Notes: generated from the sequence alone by a model not told the origin. A stretch of DNA of 64,000 nt from Hymenobacter qilianensis (GCF_014489555.1 NZ_CP060784.1:2604001-2668000); one strand, 5' to 3'; counted from the first letter of the stretch, positions 36,120 to 45,965 are shown. Numbers and translations: made by a program.

Positions 36120-37586
36120 ATGCAGCACGTATCGCCAGTAAGAGAGCCGCTCGTTACGGGGGGCAAAACTTACCACGACATCACGCAGGACGTGTGCCGC
36201 CAAGTGGAAGCTAAGCCAAACATCCGGTGGATGGCAGCTCTGAGCGTGGCGCTCTTTTTTCTAGGTATCTTTTTCTATTCTGTATACCGCACCTTATGGT
36301 ATGGTATAGGAGAATGGGGCCTGAATAAAACAGTTGGCTGGGCTTGGGACATCACCAACTTTGTATGGTGGGTAGGCATCGGCCACGCTGGCACCCTGAT
36401 TTCAGCTGTATTGTTACTATTCCGTCAGAAATGGCGGAGTTCGATTAACCGCGCAGCCGAGGCAATGACCATCTTCGCTGTAATATGTGCGGCCATGTTC
36501 CCAGTATTACACATGGGCCGCCCTTGGTTAGCTTATTGGGTATTCCCATTCCAGAACACTTTCGGTTCTCTATGGGTAAACTTTAACTCTCCTCTTCTGT
36601 GGGACGTTTTTGCTATATCCACATATTTCTCCGTTTCACTGGTTTTCTGGTATATCGGTCTCATTCCCGATTTTGCTACAATTCGTGATCGGGCTAAAGG
36701 ACCTATAGCTAAGCGCGCTTATGCGTTGCTAAGCTTTGGTTGGAAGGGATCGGCTAAAGCTTGGTCACGTTATGAGACTGTGTCTCTGATATTAGCAGGT
36801 GTTGCTACGCCTTTGGTACTCTCAGTACACACTATTGTATCAATGGACTTTGCCACCTCTGTAGTACCAGGTTGGCACACTACTATTTTTCCTCCTTACT
36901 TCGTTGCAGGAGCCATTTTCTCGGGCTTTGCAATGGTGTTAACACTGATGCTGATCACGCGAGTAGTATTTAAGCTTGAAGATTATATTACAATAGAACA
37001 CATCGCTCTCATGAATAAAATCATGATGATCACAGGTTCCATTGTAGGTGTTGCATATATCACTGAATTCTTCATCGCTTGGTATTCACAAGTTGAATTC
37101 GAACAATATGCATTTATCAACCGGGCTACAGGACCGTATTGGTGGGCATATGCATCTATGATGACTTGCAACGTAATTACACCTCAGTTGGTATGGTTCC
37201 GTCGCATCCGTTACAGCATTCCGGCAACGTTCATTCTTTCTATTATCGTGAACATCGGTATGTGGTTCGAGCGCTTCGTAATCATTGTTACGTCTCTACA
37301 CCGTGATTATTTGCCTTCAAGCTGGGTGATGTTCTCTCCAACATGGGTTGATATTGGAATTTATGTAGGTACGCTAGGCTTGTTCTTTACTCTTTTCCTT
37401 CTCTTCGCTAAATTCTTCCCAGTAGTGAATATGGCTGAAGTAAAGACTATTCTTAAGTATGGGGTTGATAATGGCCCAACCTACACTGGTCATCATGGTC
37501 ATGCCCACCAAGTTGCTCCAGCTCATCAACCCGTTGCACCTGCAATACCAGCTTCAGCTCCCGTAAACTATAACAAGCATGACTAA
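36120..37586 (+). CDS. actC: Alternative complex III integral membrane subunit ActC (NrfD-like)
   Basis: 488 residues with about ten hydrophobic segments, beginning with MQHVSPVREPLVTGGKTYHDI and then WMAALSVALFFLGIFFYSVY. ActC is the NrfD/PsrC-type quinol-binding membrane subunit. The GRPWLAYWVFPFQNTFGSLWVNFNSP region with WDVFAISTYF matches it. The C-terminal ~35 residues are rich in His, Ala and Pro (YTGHHGHAHQVAPAHQPVAP), a tail I do not expect from the family core. An intact GGGGGGCAAA copy lies in codons 13-15 (VTGGKTYHD). Overlaps actD by eight bases. Confidence 0.94.
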   Translation: MQHVSPVREPLVTGGKTYHDITQDVCRQVEAKPNIRWMAALSVALFFLGIFFYSVYRTLWYGIGEWGLNKTVGWAWDITNFVWWVGIGHAGTLISAVLLLFRQKWRSSINRAAEAMTIFAVICAAMFPVLHMGRPWLAYWVFPFQNTFGSLWVNFNSPLLWDVFAISTYFSVSLVFWYIGLIPDFATIRDRAKGPIAKRAYALLSFGWKGSAKAWSRYETVSLILAGVATPLVLSVHTIVSMDFATSVVPGWHTTIFPPYFVAGAIFSGFAMVLTLMLITRVVFKLEDYITIEHIALMNKIMMITGSIVGVAYITEFFIAWYSQVEFEQYAFINRATGPYWWAYASMMTCNVITPQLVWFRRIRYSIPATFILSIIVNIGMWFERFVIIVTSLHRDYLPSSWVMFSPTWVDIGIYVGTLGLFFTLFLLFAKFFPVVNMAEVKTILKYGVDNGPTYTGHHGHAHQVAPAHQPVAPAIPASAPVNYNKHD

Positions 37587-38106
37587 GCGCTTCGCCCTCG
37601 GAATCTTTGACGACGAGGACGTGCTATTGCACGCCATCGAGAACATCCGCGCCGCTGGGGTTAAGATCCACGATGTGTTCTCTCCTTACCCTGTTCATGG
37701 TATTGACGACGCTCTCGGAATTGAGCGCTCACGCTTACCAATTGCAGCATTCTTCTTTGGTCTGACAGGCTTATCATTTGCTCTGTGGATGCAGATTTAT
37801 ATGCTGGGTTTCGACTGGCCAATGATCATTGGTGGCAAACCTCACATCGCTTTACCAGCATTTATTCCTGTGAGCTTTGAAATGACAGTTCTTTTCTGTG
37901 CCCACGGCATGGTACTTACCTTCTTCACAATTAGTAAACTATATCCACGTTGGAAGGTGCCAGTGATGGACGTGCGTGCTACAGACGATAAGTTTGTAAT
38001 GGCAATAGAATTAAAGGATGATGCTTCTGAATTGAGCCGCTTAACTCAATTACTCCGTGAAAACGGTGCGTCAGAAGTCAACGAAAAAGAAATGACCCAG
38101 AAATAA
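37579..38106 (+). CDS. actD: Alternative complex III subunit ActD (DUF3341)
   Basis: 175 residues with a cytosolic N-terminal part (FALGIFDDEDVLLHAIENI) and HDVFSPYPVHGIDDALG, the DUF3341 signature. Two membrane helices (about 55-78 and 95-117) and a short C-terminal domain follow. ActD is a membrane-associated structural subunit. It overlaps actC by eight bases and its stop overlaps the actE start, so translation of the three is probably coupled. Confidence 0.94.
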   Translation: MTKRFALGIFDDEDVLLHAIENIRAAGVKIHDVFSPYPVHGIDDALGIERSRLPIAAFFFGLTGLSFALWMQIYMLGFDWPMIIGGKPHIALPAFIPVSFEMTVLFCAHGMVLTFFTISKLYPRWKVPVMDVRATDDKFVMAIELKDDASELSRLTQLLRENGASEVNEKEMTQK

Positions 38107-38834
38107 TGATGCACTGGCTGAAAGTAAGTCTTCAGGGGTCTACGATGCTCTTTGCTGCAGTATTAGCTACTAGCTGCAATCGTGCTGATGTTCCGGCTAT
38201 CCAATATGCCCCCGAAATGTATGAGCCCATTCCATATGAAGCGCTCAAACAAACAAACGTCAATGTAATTAACCCAATGGGTACCAACCAACGTGTTCCA
38301 GTTGTAGGAACCGTTCCATTGGGTAAACTAGATTACTACACACATATACCTAAGGATAGTGTTGGTATTGCGGAACGCGTGTTACGTAATCCTTATCCTT
38401 ATTCAAAGGCTAACCTAGAAGAAGGAAAAGCACTCTATACTAGAGTTTGCTCTCATTGCCATGGTGAAGACGGAAAAGGCCAGGGCCCTGTAGGCATTAA
38501 GTTTAAGGGTGTGCCGAGTTACTCTGCAGGCGCTTACAAAACAATGAATGATGGGCATATTTATCATGTCATTCAATGGGGACGTAACCGCATGATGCCA
38601 CATGGCTCCATTGTTAATCCTGAAGAACGTTGGAAAATAGCCATGTACGTTCGTGTACTACAACAAGGTGAAGGCCCTGATGGGTTAGCCAAATTAGTAG
38701 ACATTAGTCAAGATTCAACTGAGATGACTGATCGTGCTAACCAAAGTCCAATAGAAGAGGCTCAGGCTGACAAAGCATCGAAGACCCCAGGACAAGGTGG
38801 TACAGAAGCAAGAAACGGAACGGCGAACCAATAA
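38106..38834 (+). CDS. actE: Alternative complex III monoheme cytochrome c lipoprotein ActE
   Basis: 242 residues. Signal peptide with lipobox ATSC (Cys about 24). The cytochrome c domain carries CSHCHGEDGKG (heme site) at ~117, with a Met ligand candidate in GRNRMMPHGS. The remaining tail is Gln/Gly/Thr-rich. ActE is the membrane-anchored monoheme cytochrome on the periplasmic face. The start codon is two bases before the actD stop (ATGATG), so translational coupling is likely. Confidence 0.93.
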   Translation: MMHWLKVSLQGSTMLFAAVLATSCNRADVPAIQYAPEMYEPIPYEALKQTNVNVINPMGTNQRVPVVGTVPLGKLDYYTHIPKDSVGIAERVLRNPYPYSKANLEEGKALYTRVCSHCHGEDGKGQGPVGIKFKGVPSYSAGAYKTMNDGHIYHVIQWGRNRMMPHGSIVNPEERWKIAMYVRVLQQGEGPDGLAKLVDISQDSTEMTDRANQSPIEEAQADKASKTPGQGGTEARNGTANQ

Positions 38835-38836
38835 AT

Positions 38837-40152
38837 ATGGCAACTCTGACGCACCAAGACAGTGTTACGGCTGAACATTTACAACTGCCGCCTAGCACTC
38901 GTAAAAAATTTATTGCAATAATTGCGGCGGGCATTATCCTGTTGATAATTGGAGCAGTATTAGCTGCTCTAGGAATAGGAGAGGAGCATAGTGCTGCTGC
39001 TGGGCATGAAGCTGGGACTGGTGCAGGAGCATCTGCTGAACATCACGAAGGAAGCCCTGTCTGGGTTAAGCGAATCCTTGTTAGCCTATGGCATAGCAAT
39101 GTTTACTTCATTGGTATTGCTGTGATCGGCACATTCTTCGTCGCACTACAATATGTAGCTTATGCTGGTTGGTCAGTACTAATCAAACGTATTTCTGAGG
39201 CATTGAGTGCATGGCTGCTACCTGGCGCTATCATTATGCTTATTGTGTTCTTTGTTGGTCGTCACGACCTGTTTCATTGGACGCATGATGGTATTATGAC
39301 CCCTGGTCATGAAAATTACGATGCTATTGTTGCTGGCAAAAGCGGCTTCTTGAACCTGCCATTCTATGTTATCCGAATGGTCATATACTTAGGTATTTGG
39401 TGGTTCTTCTCTGAAAAACTTAGAAAACTTTCGATTGAAGAAGACCTAAATGGCGGAACAGAATATTTCCACAAAAGCATTAATGTCGGTGCTTTATTTC
39501 TAGTTCTATTCGCTGTTTCTTCATCCATGGCAGCCTGGGACTGGGTTATGTCAATCGATGTACATTGGTTTAGTACAATGTTTGGGTGGTACGTATTCGC
39601 AAGCTGGTGGGTATCTGGATTGGCAGCTGTAACACTTACCGCTATCTACTTAAAGCAAGCCGGTTACTTACGATTTCTGAATGCCAACCATTTACATGAT
39701 CTAGGCAAGTTCATGTTTGGCTTTAGTATCTTCTGGACATATATCTGGTTCTCACAATTCATGTTGATATGGTATGCCAACCTGCCAGAAGAGGCTGTTT
39801 ACTTCAATCAGCGCTTGGGGGCTTTAATGGCCATTACACTTGGATCTTCTATTTCAATTTGATTATCAACTTTGCTTTCCCATTTCTGGTGATGATGACA
39901 CGGGATGCAAAGCGTCAAATGATCATGCTGAAAATTGTATGCATTGCCATCCTGATAGGTCATTGGTTTGATTTCTACTTGATGATAATGCCTGCAACTA
40001 TGAAAGGTGAAAGCGGGTTTGTAATTGAAATAGGCATCGCACTGATCTTTTTGGGCTCTTTCCTGTTGTTGTTTACGAAGCGTTTGACTCAGGCTTCGTT
40101 GGTGCCTGTGAATCACCCTTTCCTCGATGAAAGTGTGCACCACACGACCTAA
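38837..40152 (+). CDS. actF: Alternative complex III integral membrane subunit ActF, one-base frame break
   Basis: Corrected length 438 residues, about ten membrane helices, homologous to half of the ActC fold. The membrane helices and WVMSIDVHWFSTMFGWY, plus HDLGKFMFGFSIFWTYIW, are family features. A His/Ala/Gly-rich loop (residues ~48-72, EEHSAAAGHEAG) lies between the first two helices. The frame breaks at 39817-39821 (five Gs for six); corrected the sequence reads RLGGFNGHYTWIFYFNLI. Starts two bases after actE. Confidence 0.92.
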
Positions 40153-40248
40153 AATTGATTTGAGTGTTGGGTGATAAATCACCTATGTAAATAGTGTCAT
40201 CGCTGTTTACACATTCAAAAATGCTGTACTCACATCTATCCCTAGATA

Positions 40249-41316
40249 ATGATTGCTCTTGGTATCTTACTGGTATTGGTGCTGCTTCTGGTCGTATTCG
40301 GCTTGTTGTTCCGCCTCCAGATCCTTACTTCCATCTTTTCTGGTAGCCTGACCCGCGAAATCGGTATGAGCAACCGCGTTAATGCCATCCTAATGATCGT
40401 CTTCATGGTGGTCGGCGGAGGCGCTTTCGCTTGGTCGTTCATCGACAACTACGCCAAGATGAATCCTCCTATTGCATCCATTCATGGGTATGCGGTGGAA
40501 AATATGTTTTGGACTACGATGATCATTTTGGGCGTAGCGTTTACACTTACCCATCTTATGTTGTTCATCTTCTCATATCGCTATCAGCATAAGGATGGAC
40601 GGAGAGCCTTTTTCTTTTCTCACAATAACAAGATTGAGATTATCTGGACACTGATTCCGGCCATCGTAATGGCTAGCCTCGTGTTTGCAGGTTGGAAAGA
40701 GTGGACTAAAATTACCGGTCCGGCTCCTAAGGATGCCATTGTACTTGAAGTAATGGGCAAGCAGTTCAACTGGCTGGTACGCTATCCTGGACGTGATCAG
40801 AAATTAGGTGTTGTTAACTATCGCCTGATTGATGCTACAAACGAGTTCGGATTCGACTTGAATGACAATAATGCCATGGACGATTTTACTGTAAATGAAA
40901 TCCATGTGCCGAAGGGCCATCCTGTGCTGTTAAAGATTCGCTCACGCGATGTACTACATGGAGTTTATATGCCAAACTTCCGGGTTCAGATGTACGCAGT
41001 ACCGGGTATGCCAACCAAGTTTTGGTTTACTCCTACGAAGACAACGGATGAGATGCGTGCTCAGTTGGGGAATCCAAAATTCAATTATGAGTTAGCATGT
41101 TCCCAGATCTGTGGTCGTGGTCACTTTGCTATGAAAGCAATCATAGTTGTAGATGAGCCTGACGATTATGTAGCTTGGTTTGCTCAGCAAAAGTCATTCG
41201 CAGAGCAGAATCCTGATGTTTTAGCTAGCTTCAAACAGAAGTCAGATAAACTTGTTAAAAGCAAGAATACTGATGCTGCCGCTGTCATGAATCAGACTAC
41301 CAAAGCTTCGCTTTAA
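40249..41316 (+). CDS. coxB: Cytochrome c oxidase subunit II
   Basis: 355 residues. Three hydrophobic segments at the N-terminus precede the periplasmic cupredoxin domain. The CuA site CSQICGRGHFAM (C-x3-C-x3-H-x2-M) and an upstream His (LHGVYMPNFRVQMYAVPGM) are present. It accepts electrons from cytochrome c or directly from ActA/ActE and passes them to subunit I. The C-terminal ~40 residues are a Lys/Ala/Asn-rich tail. An adjoining GC-poor stretch of ~95 bases separates it from actF with no visible terminator, so it is probably in the same transcript. Confidence 0.95.
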   Translation: MIALGILLVLVLLLVVFGLLFRLQILTSIFSGSLTREIGMSNRVNAILMIVFMVVGGGAFAWSFIDNYAKMNPPIASIHGYAVENMFWTTMIILGVAFTLTHLMLFIFSYRYQHKDGRRAFFFSHNNKIEIIWTLIPAIVMASLVFAGWKEWTKITGPAPKDAIVLEVMGKQFNWLVRYPGRDQKLGVVNYRLIDATNEFGFDLNDNNAMDDFTVNEIHVPKGHPVLLKIRSRDVLHGVYMPNFRVQMYAVPGMPTKFWFTPTKTTDEMRAQLGNPKFNYELACSQICGRGHFAMKAIIVVDEPDDYVAWFAQQKSFAEQNPDVLASFKQKSDKLVKSKNTDAAAVMNQTTKASL

Positions 41317-41343
41317 CTTACCTTATAACGCACGCTCCACTGT

Positions 41344-43200
41344 ATGGCTGCTAATATTCCCACCAACGCTCCAGTGCATGGAATGCCCGTAGTGCCTCAT
41401 ATTGAGCACGACGAGCATATGCATCATGATGAGCATCACGAGCAAAGCTTCCTGACTAAATATATTTTCAGTCAGGATCATAAAGTAATTGCTAAGCAGT
41501 TTCTTATAACTGGTATTTTCTGGGCCATTTTGGGAGGAGCGCTTTCTAGTCTCTTCCGGATTCAATTAGGCTGGCCGGAGTCAACTATGTCATGGCTAAC
41601 ACCTGTACTTGGCAAATGGGTTGAAGCTGGTAAGCTCAATCCAGAATTTTATCTAGCACTTGTTACGATGCACGGCACTATCATGGTGTTCTTTGTGCTA
41701 ACTGCTGGATTGAGTGGTACATTTTCCAACTTCCTGATCCCATTGCAGATTGGAGCGCGTGATATGGCTTCAGGGTTCATGAACATGCTATCGTACTGGT
41801 TTTTCTTCGCTTCCAGTATTATCATGTTTATCTCAATTTTTCTTGAGACAGGGCCTGCTTCCGCTGGTTGGACAATCTATCCCCCATTGAGTGCATTGCC
41901 TCAGGCAATTCCAGGTTCAGGAGCTGGTATGACGCTTTGGCTTGTGAGTATGGCGTTGTTCATCATATCTCAGTTGCTGGGTGGGGTTAACTATATTACT
42001 ACAGTGATTAACCTGCGGACTCGTGGAATGTCGATGTCCAAGCTGCCGCTTACGATTTGGTCATTCTTTTTGACAGCGGTATTAGGGTTGCTTTCATTCC
42101 CCGTTCTGTTTTCAGCAGCTCTATTGCTGATTTTTGACCGCTCGTTTGGCACTAGTTTCTTTTTGTCGGATATATACATTGCTGGTCAGGCACTAAGCAA
42201 CACTGGTGGTAGCCCTATTCTGTTCCAGCACTTGTTCTGGTTCTTGGGTCACCCAGAGGTGTACATCGTTATCATGCCTGCCATGGGTATGGTTTCAGAG
42301 ATTCTTGCAACCAATTCACGTAAGCCTATTTTCGGTTACCGTGCTATGATTGGCTCGTTGCTAGGTATCTCTCTGCTGTCATTTGTAGTATGGGCCCACC
42401 ATATGTTTGTGACGGGCATGAACCCGTTCTTAGGGTCAGTATTCATGTTCTTGACATTGATTATTGCTGTACCATCCGGTGTAAAAGTGTTCAATTGGCT
42501 GGCTACGTTGTGGAGAGGTAATATTCGCTTCACTACGGCTATGTTGTTTTCCATTGGCTTCGTATCGTTGTTTATCTCAGGTGGTTTGACCGGAATTATT
42601 CTGGGTAATGCTGCTCTGGATATTCAGATGCACAACACATATTTTGTAGTAGCTCACTTTCACCTTGTAATGGGTAGCTCAGCATTCTTTGGCCTGTTTG
42701 CAGGTGTGTATCACTGGTTCCCAAAAATGTTTGGACGCATGCTTGACGAGAAGCTGGGCTACGTTCACTTTTGGCTCACCTTCATTGGCGTATACTTGGT
42801 ATTCATGCCGATGCACTACGTTGGTATCGCAGGTTTCCCACGTCGCTATTACGCCTTCACAGGATTTGATAGCTTCAGCCAATTTGCTGACTTAAATAAG
42901 TTCATCTCAGCTGCTGCCATCTTTGCTTTCATTGGTCAGTTCGTATTCATCTTTAACTTCTTTTATAGCATCTGGCGTGGCCGCCGTGCTACGGAGAACC
43001 CGTGGAATTCGAACACCTTGGAGTGGACTACTCCAATCAATCCTGGTCATGGCAACTGGCCCGGCGCTATTCCCGCAGTACACCGCTGGCCTTATGATTA
43101 TAGCAAGCCTGGCGCTGAGAAAGACTTTATTCCCCAGAACGTACCGTATTCACAGACGCAGTCGTCTAACCTGCCGAATGAGCGGGAGATGGCGGAATAA
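41344..43200 (+). CDS. coxA: Cytochrome c oxidase subunit I
   Basis: 618 residues, the catalytic heme-copper subunit, with twelve or more membrane helices. Key sites: GHPEVYI (Glu and the Tyr cross-linked to a CuB His), VWAHHMF (CuB His pair) and HNTYFVVAHFHLVMG (heme ligands). This is the A-type oxidase pattern. The N-terminus has a His-rich stretch (IEHDEHMHHDEHHEQ) before the first helix. No frame problems in 1.86 kb. A solitary GCCCCCAG word sits immediately after the stop, then two tandem terminator hairpins. Confidence 0.96.
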   Translation: MAANIPTNAPVHGMPVVPHIEHDEHMHHDEHHEQSFLTKYIFSQDHKVIAKQFLITGIFWAILGGALSSLFRIQLGWPESTMSWLTPVLGKWVEAGKLNPEFYLALVTMHGTIMVFFVLTAGLSGTFSNFLIPLQIGARDMASGFMNMLSYWFFFASSIIMFISIFLETGPASAGWTIYPPLSALPQAIPGSGAGMTLWLVSMALFIISQLLGGVNYITTVINLRTRGMSMSKLPLTIWSFFLTAVLGLLSFPVLFSAALLLIFDRSFGTSFFLSDIYIAGQALSNTGGSPILFQHLFWFLGHPEVYIVIMPAMGMVSEILATNSRKPIFGYRAMIGSLLGISLLSFVVWAHHMFVTGMNPFLGSVFMFLTLIIAVPSGVKVFNWLATLWRGNIRFTTAMLFSIGFVSLFISGGLTGIILGNAALDIQMHNTYFVVAHFHLVMGSSAFFGLFAGVYHWFPKMFGRMLDEKLGYVHFWLTFIGVYLVFMPMHYVGIAGFPRRYYAFTGFDSFSQFADLNKFISAAAIFAFIGQFVFIFNFFYSIWRGRRATENPWNSNTLEWTTPINPGHGNWPGAIPAVHRWPYDYSKPGAEKDFIPQNVPYSQTQSSNLPNEREMAE

Positions 43201-43201
43201 T

Positions 43202-43210
43202 TGCCCCCAG
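43202..43210 (-). repeat. Solitary intergenic copy of the word (five G) just after coxA
   Basis: AATTGCCCCCAG immediately follows the coxA stop; it has no partner arm. The hairpin that follows it uses a different sequence. Confidence 0.45.
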
Positions 43211-43218
43211 TAAAAGAG

Positions 43219-43252
43219 AAAGAGCCGCTGTATTTACGGCGGCTCTTTTTTA
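43219..43252 (+). terminator. Terminator 1 after coxA
   Basis: AGAGCCGC faces GCGGCTCT followed by T-run. Different in sequence from the stereotyped GCCCCC terminators. Confidence 0.75.
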
Positions 43253-43254
43253 TT

Positions 43255-43304
43255 AGAAGGGAAGTTCAGTGTCGGCTGGTCGACCTGAATTTCCCTTCTT
43301 TTTT
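43255..43304 (+). terminator. Terminator 2 or regulatory hairpin before ctaA
   Basis: AGAAGGGAAGTTCAG faces CTGAATTTCCCTTCT (14 of 15 bases pair; 43255-43269 with 43285-43299) followed by T6. It lies three bases after the first hairpin and 60 bases before the ctaA start, so it could also sit in a ctaA leader. Confidence 0.6.
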
Positions 43305-43364
43305 GGGCAAAAACTCAGTTCTGATTGTTATATATCAAAACAGACTCGACAACCTCTGAGCATA

Positions 43365-44440
43365 ATGATTCCTGCTTTCGTGCGCCGATTTCGCTTTATT
43401 GGTATCCTGACAGTTGCTGCTGTTTATCTGCTAATTTTAGTAGGTGGAGTGGTAAGAAGTACTGGTTCGGGAATGGGCTGCCCTGACTGGCCCAAGTGTT
43501 TTGGCACCTGGATACCACCTACTCACATAAGTCAGCTCCCTTCTGATTACAAAGAAATTTATACTGCCCAACGAGTAGCCAAAAACAAACGACTGGCTGC
43601 TACACTGGAGCGATTTGGATTTGCGCAGGTAGCCGGCGACATCTTCGCGCACCCAACACAGTACATTGAAACGGATTTCAATGTTACGAAAACGTGGATT
43701 GAGTATTTGAACAGATTGTTGGGAGCCCTGATTGGAGTGTTTGTCTTTATAACAGTAGTTTTTGCCTTGCCTTATTGGCGACTCGATAAAACTGTGTTAT
43801 GGCTTGCCTTCGGAAGTTTTATTCTGGTAGGGGTGCAAGGATGGTTGGGTTCATTGGTTGTCTCCACGAACTTGCTGCCTATAATGGTGACTATTCATAT
43901 GGGGTTAGCACTCGTGATTGTGGCTATGCTCCTGTATGCTGTCGATCGTTCTCAGCAATCCGCTGAACGAACGGAAACAATACCATTCTCTCCTGTCTTA
44001 GCAGCTGGGCTATGGGTAGTGGTTTTGCTCACATTTGGCCAGATTGTACTTGGTACGCAAGTGCGTGAAGAAGTAGACTTGGTAGCGTCATCGATGAACT
44101 ATAGTAATCGTGAAGGCTGGGTTGAGCAACTGGGGGCATTTTTAAGGTACACAGGACGTTCTCCTTGGTGTTATTGATTCTTAATATCTATGTCGCTTAC
44201 CAACTGTACCAGTTACCATCTAGGCGGATACATACATTAACTACCGCAATGCTTGGCTTCTTGGGTTTGGAGATTCTGGCTGGTATTATTCTCGCTTATT
44301 TTGCGGTGCCCGCCGCTGTGCAGCCTGTACACCTTACAGTAGCTACATTATTGTTTGGGGGGCAATTTCTGTTGTTGGTGGCTTATCATAGAAGGGCTAA
44401 ATCAGTAGTGAAGCCCGCTTATCCGCATGTTGTTGCGTAA
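43365..44440 (+). CDS. ctaA: Heme A synthase (COX15/CtaA), one-base frame break
   Basis: Oxidises heme O to heme A for the oxidase. Corrected length 358 residues from ATG 43365, with eight membrane helices. The conserved GGVVRSTGSGMGCPDWPKCFG motif is at the N-terminus, and a histidine in VTIHMGLAL is a heme ligand candidate. The frame breaks at 44132-44136 (five Gs for six); corrected it reads LGGIFKVHRTFSLVLL, which supplies a conserved His of the second half. The start upstream in the same frame reads through the terminator region and is rejected. Adjacent to ctaB. Confidence 0.92.
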
Positions 44441-44445
44441 CTTTG
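44438..44445 (+). promoter_or_regulatory. Internal -7 element TAACTTTG before ctaB
   Basis: Exact TAnnTTTG overlapping the ctaA stop, 47 bases before the chosen ctaB start, the same distance as at actA. It suggests a secondary promoter for the assembly genes. Confidence 0.4.
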
Positions 44446-44492
44446 CGGCCCCGTTTGACAAAGTTCAGGCGGACGTTTTGTACCCATCCTTG

Positions 44493-45344
44493 ATGACGAA
44501 ACTCAAAGCTTATTTTCAGCTGCTCAAATTCCGGCTTTCCATCACTGTTGCCTTCTCAAGTGCTATCGGTTACCTTCTTGGGGTACACGAATTAGACTGG
44601 AGTCGGGCCTTGCTGGTAATGCTCGGTGGGTTAGCTGTAACAGGTTCGGCCAATACAATTAACCAGATTCATGAACGGGACCTAGACAAGCTCATGAAGC
44701 GCACCGCTAAGCGACCTTTACCAACGGGAGTACTCAGTATTCCGGAGGCTTGGGTATTCGCATTGGTCTTAGGAGTGGCAGGTTTAGGCCTATTGGCTTA
44801 TTATTTCAACCCATTGACTGCGGCCCTCTCTCTGCTGTCGCTCATCTTATACGGCTTCATTTATACGCCCCTTAAAACCATTTCACCAATCTGTGTTTTC
44901 GTGGGGGCCATTCCAGGCGGTATGCCGCCACTCATTGGTTGGGTCGCCGCCACAGGGGTGTTAGGGGTAGAGGCTTGGGTGTTATTTGGTATCCAGTTTA
45001 TGTGGCAGTTTCCGCACTTTTGGGCCATCGCCTGGGTTCTAGATGAGGACTACAAGCGTGCGGGATTTAAGATGCTTCCTACTCCGGGGGGCAAGGATTT
45101 GCGCACCGCTTTCCAGATAATGACCTACACGCTTCTGCTGATTCCACTAAGTCTATTGCCTCTTCAGTTTGGGATGGCCGGCAAAGTATCAGCCATGATT
45201 GCGGTTGTGTGTGGAGTATTATTTCTCATGCAGACTTTTTACCTGATGCGCACCTGCTCCAAAAAAGCGGCGATGAACATCATGTTTGGGTCTTTTCTGT
45301 ACCTGCCAATCGTTCAGATTGCGCTGGTATTCGACAAACTATAA
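44493..45344 (+). CDS. ctaB: Protoheme IX farnesyltransferase (heme O synthase)
   Basis: UbiA-family prenyltransferase converting heme B to heme O, the substrate of CtaA. 283 residues from ATG 44493 (MTKLKAYFQLLKFRLS). A longer frame from 44427 overlaps ctaA and is less plausible. The NxxxD-type motif NTINQIHERDLDKLMKRTAKRPLP and YTPLKTISPICVFVGAIPGGMPPLIGW are family signatures, with nine or so membrane helices. An intact GGGGGGCAAG copy is at 45086-45091 (TPGGKDL). Confidence 0.94.
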   Translation: MTKLKAYFQLLKFRLSITVAFSSAIGYLLGVHELDWSRALLVMLGGLAVTGSANTINQIHERDLDKLMKRTAKRPLPTGVLSIPEAWVFALVLGVAGLGLLAYYFNPLTAALSLLSLILYGFIYTPLKTISPICVFVGAIPGGMPPLIGWVAATGVLGVEAWVLFGIQFMWQFPHFWAIAWVLDEDYKRAGFKMLPTPGGKDLRTAFQIMTYTLLLIPLSLLPLQFGMAGKVSAMIAVVCGVLFLMQTFYLMRTCSKKAAMNIMFGSFLYLPIVQIALVFDKL

Positions 45345-45356
45345 AGCTTTTGCTGT

Positions 45357-45944
45357 ATGCATCCTTCTGAAACGCTTACCGACAAAGAGACCGGCACCGG
45401 CTTGCATCCGCTGCGCTTACTTCTCATTCTGCTAATCATCAGTATTCTTATGATGTTCGCAGGCTTAACCAGCGGCTATATTGTGCGCCGCGATGAGGGT
45501 AACTGGCTGGAGTTCGATCTGCCTACCGGACTATTATTTAATACGATCGTTATTGCCATTAGCTCTGCTACCATGCAGTGGGCTTGGTTTTCCGCCCGCA
45601 ATGACAATTTGCGTCAGGTCAAAATCGGAATGCTGATCACCCTGGCTTTAGGGATACTTTTTCTGATTGGTCAGTGGCAGGTATGGAGTGAATTAGTGAG
45701 CAATAGAGTATACTTTGGTGGGGCTGATTCCAATCCGTCGGGCTCTTTTATGTATGTGCTCACAGGACTTCACGGATTTCACTTAATCACTGGACTTATT
45801 TTTCTCGTATTGGTAGTGGTTAAGAGTCTGCGCTATCAGGTGCATTCTCGCCAAATGTTAGCCATTACGAATGGAACTATCTATTGGCACTTCTTAGGAG
45901 CGCTTTGGTTGTACTTGTATTTGTTCCTACTTTTGAACCACTGA
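45357..45944 (+). CDS. Cytochrome c oxidase subunit III-like protein (short form)
   Basis: 195 residues with five membrane helices; the core contains LTGLHGFHLITGLIFLVLVV and IYWHFLGALWLYLYLFLLL, the subunit III signature near the C-terminus (a Glu and His pair region). Its 195 residues match the short subunit III form found in bacterial oxidase loci. A second subunit III-like gene follows 21 bases later. Confidence 0.88.
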   Translation: MHPSETLTDKETGTGLHPLRLLLILLIISILMMFAGLTSGYIVRRDEGNWLEFDLPTGLLFNTIVIAISSATMQWAWFSARNDNLRQVKIGMLITLALGILFLIGQWQVWSELVSNRVYFGGADSNPSGSFMYVLTGLHGFHLITGLIFLVLVVVKSLRYQVHSRQMLAITNGTIYWHFLGALWLYLYLFLLLNH

Positions 45945-45965
45945 TTTCGTCCTTACCCGCTTTAT

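Noticed and set aside
44427..44492. A longer start for ctaB at 44427
   Set aside because: It overlaps the ctaA stop and adds non-conserved residues across a promoter-like element; homologues start at the MTKLKAYFQLLK segment.
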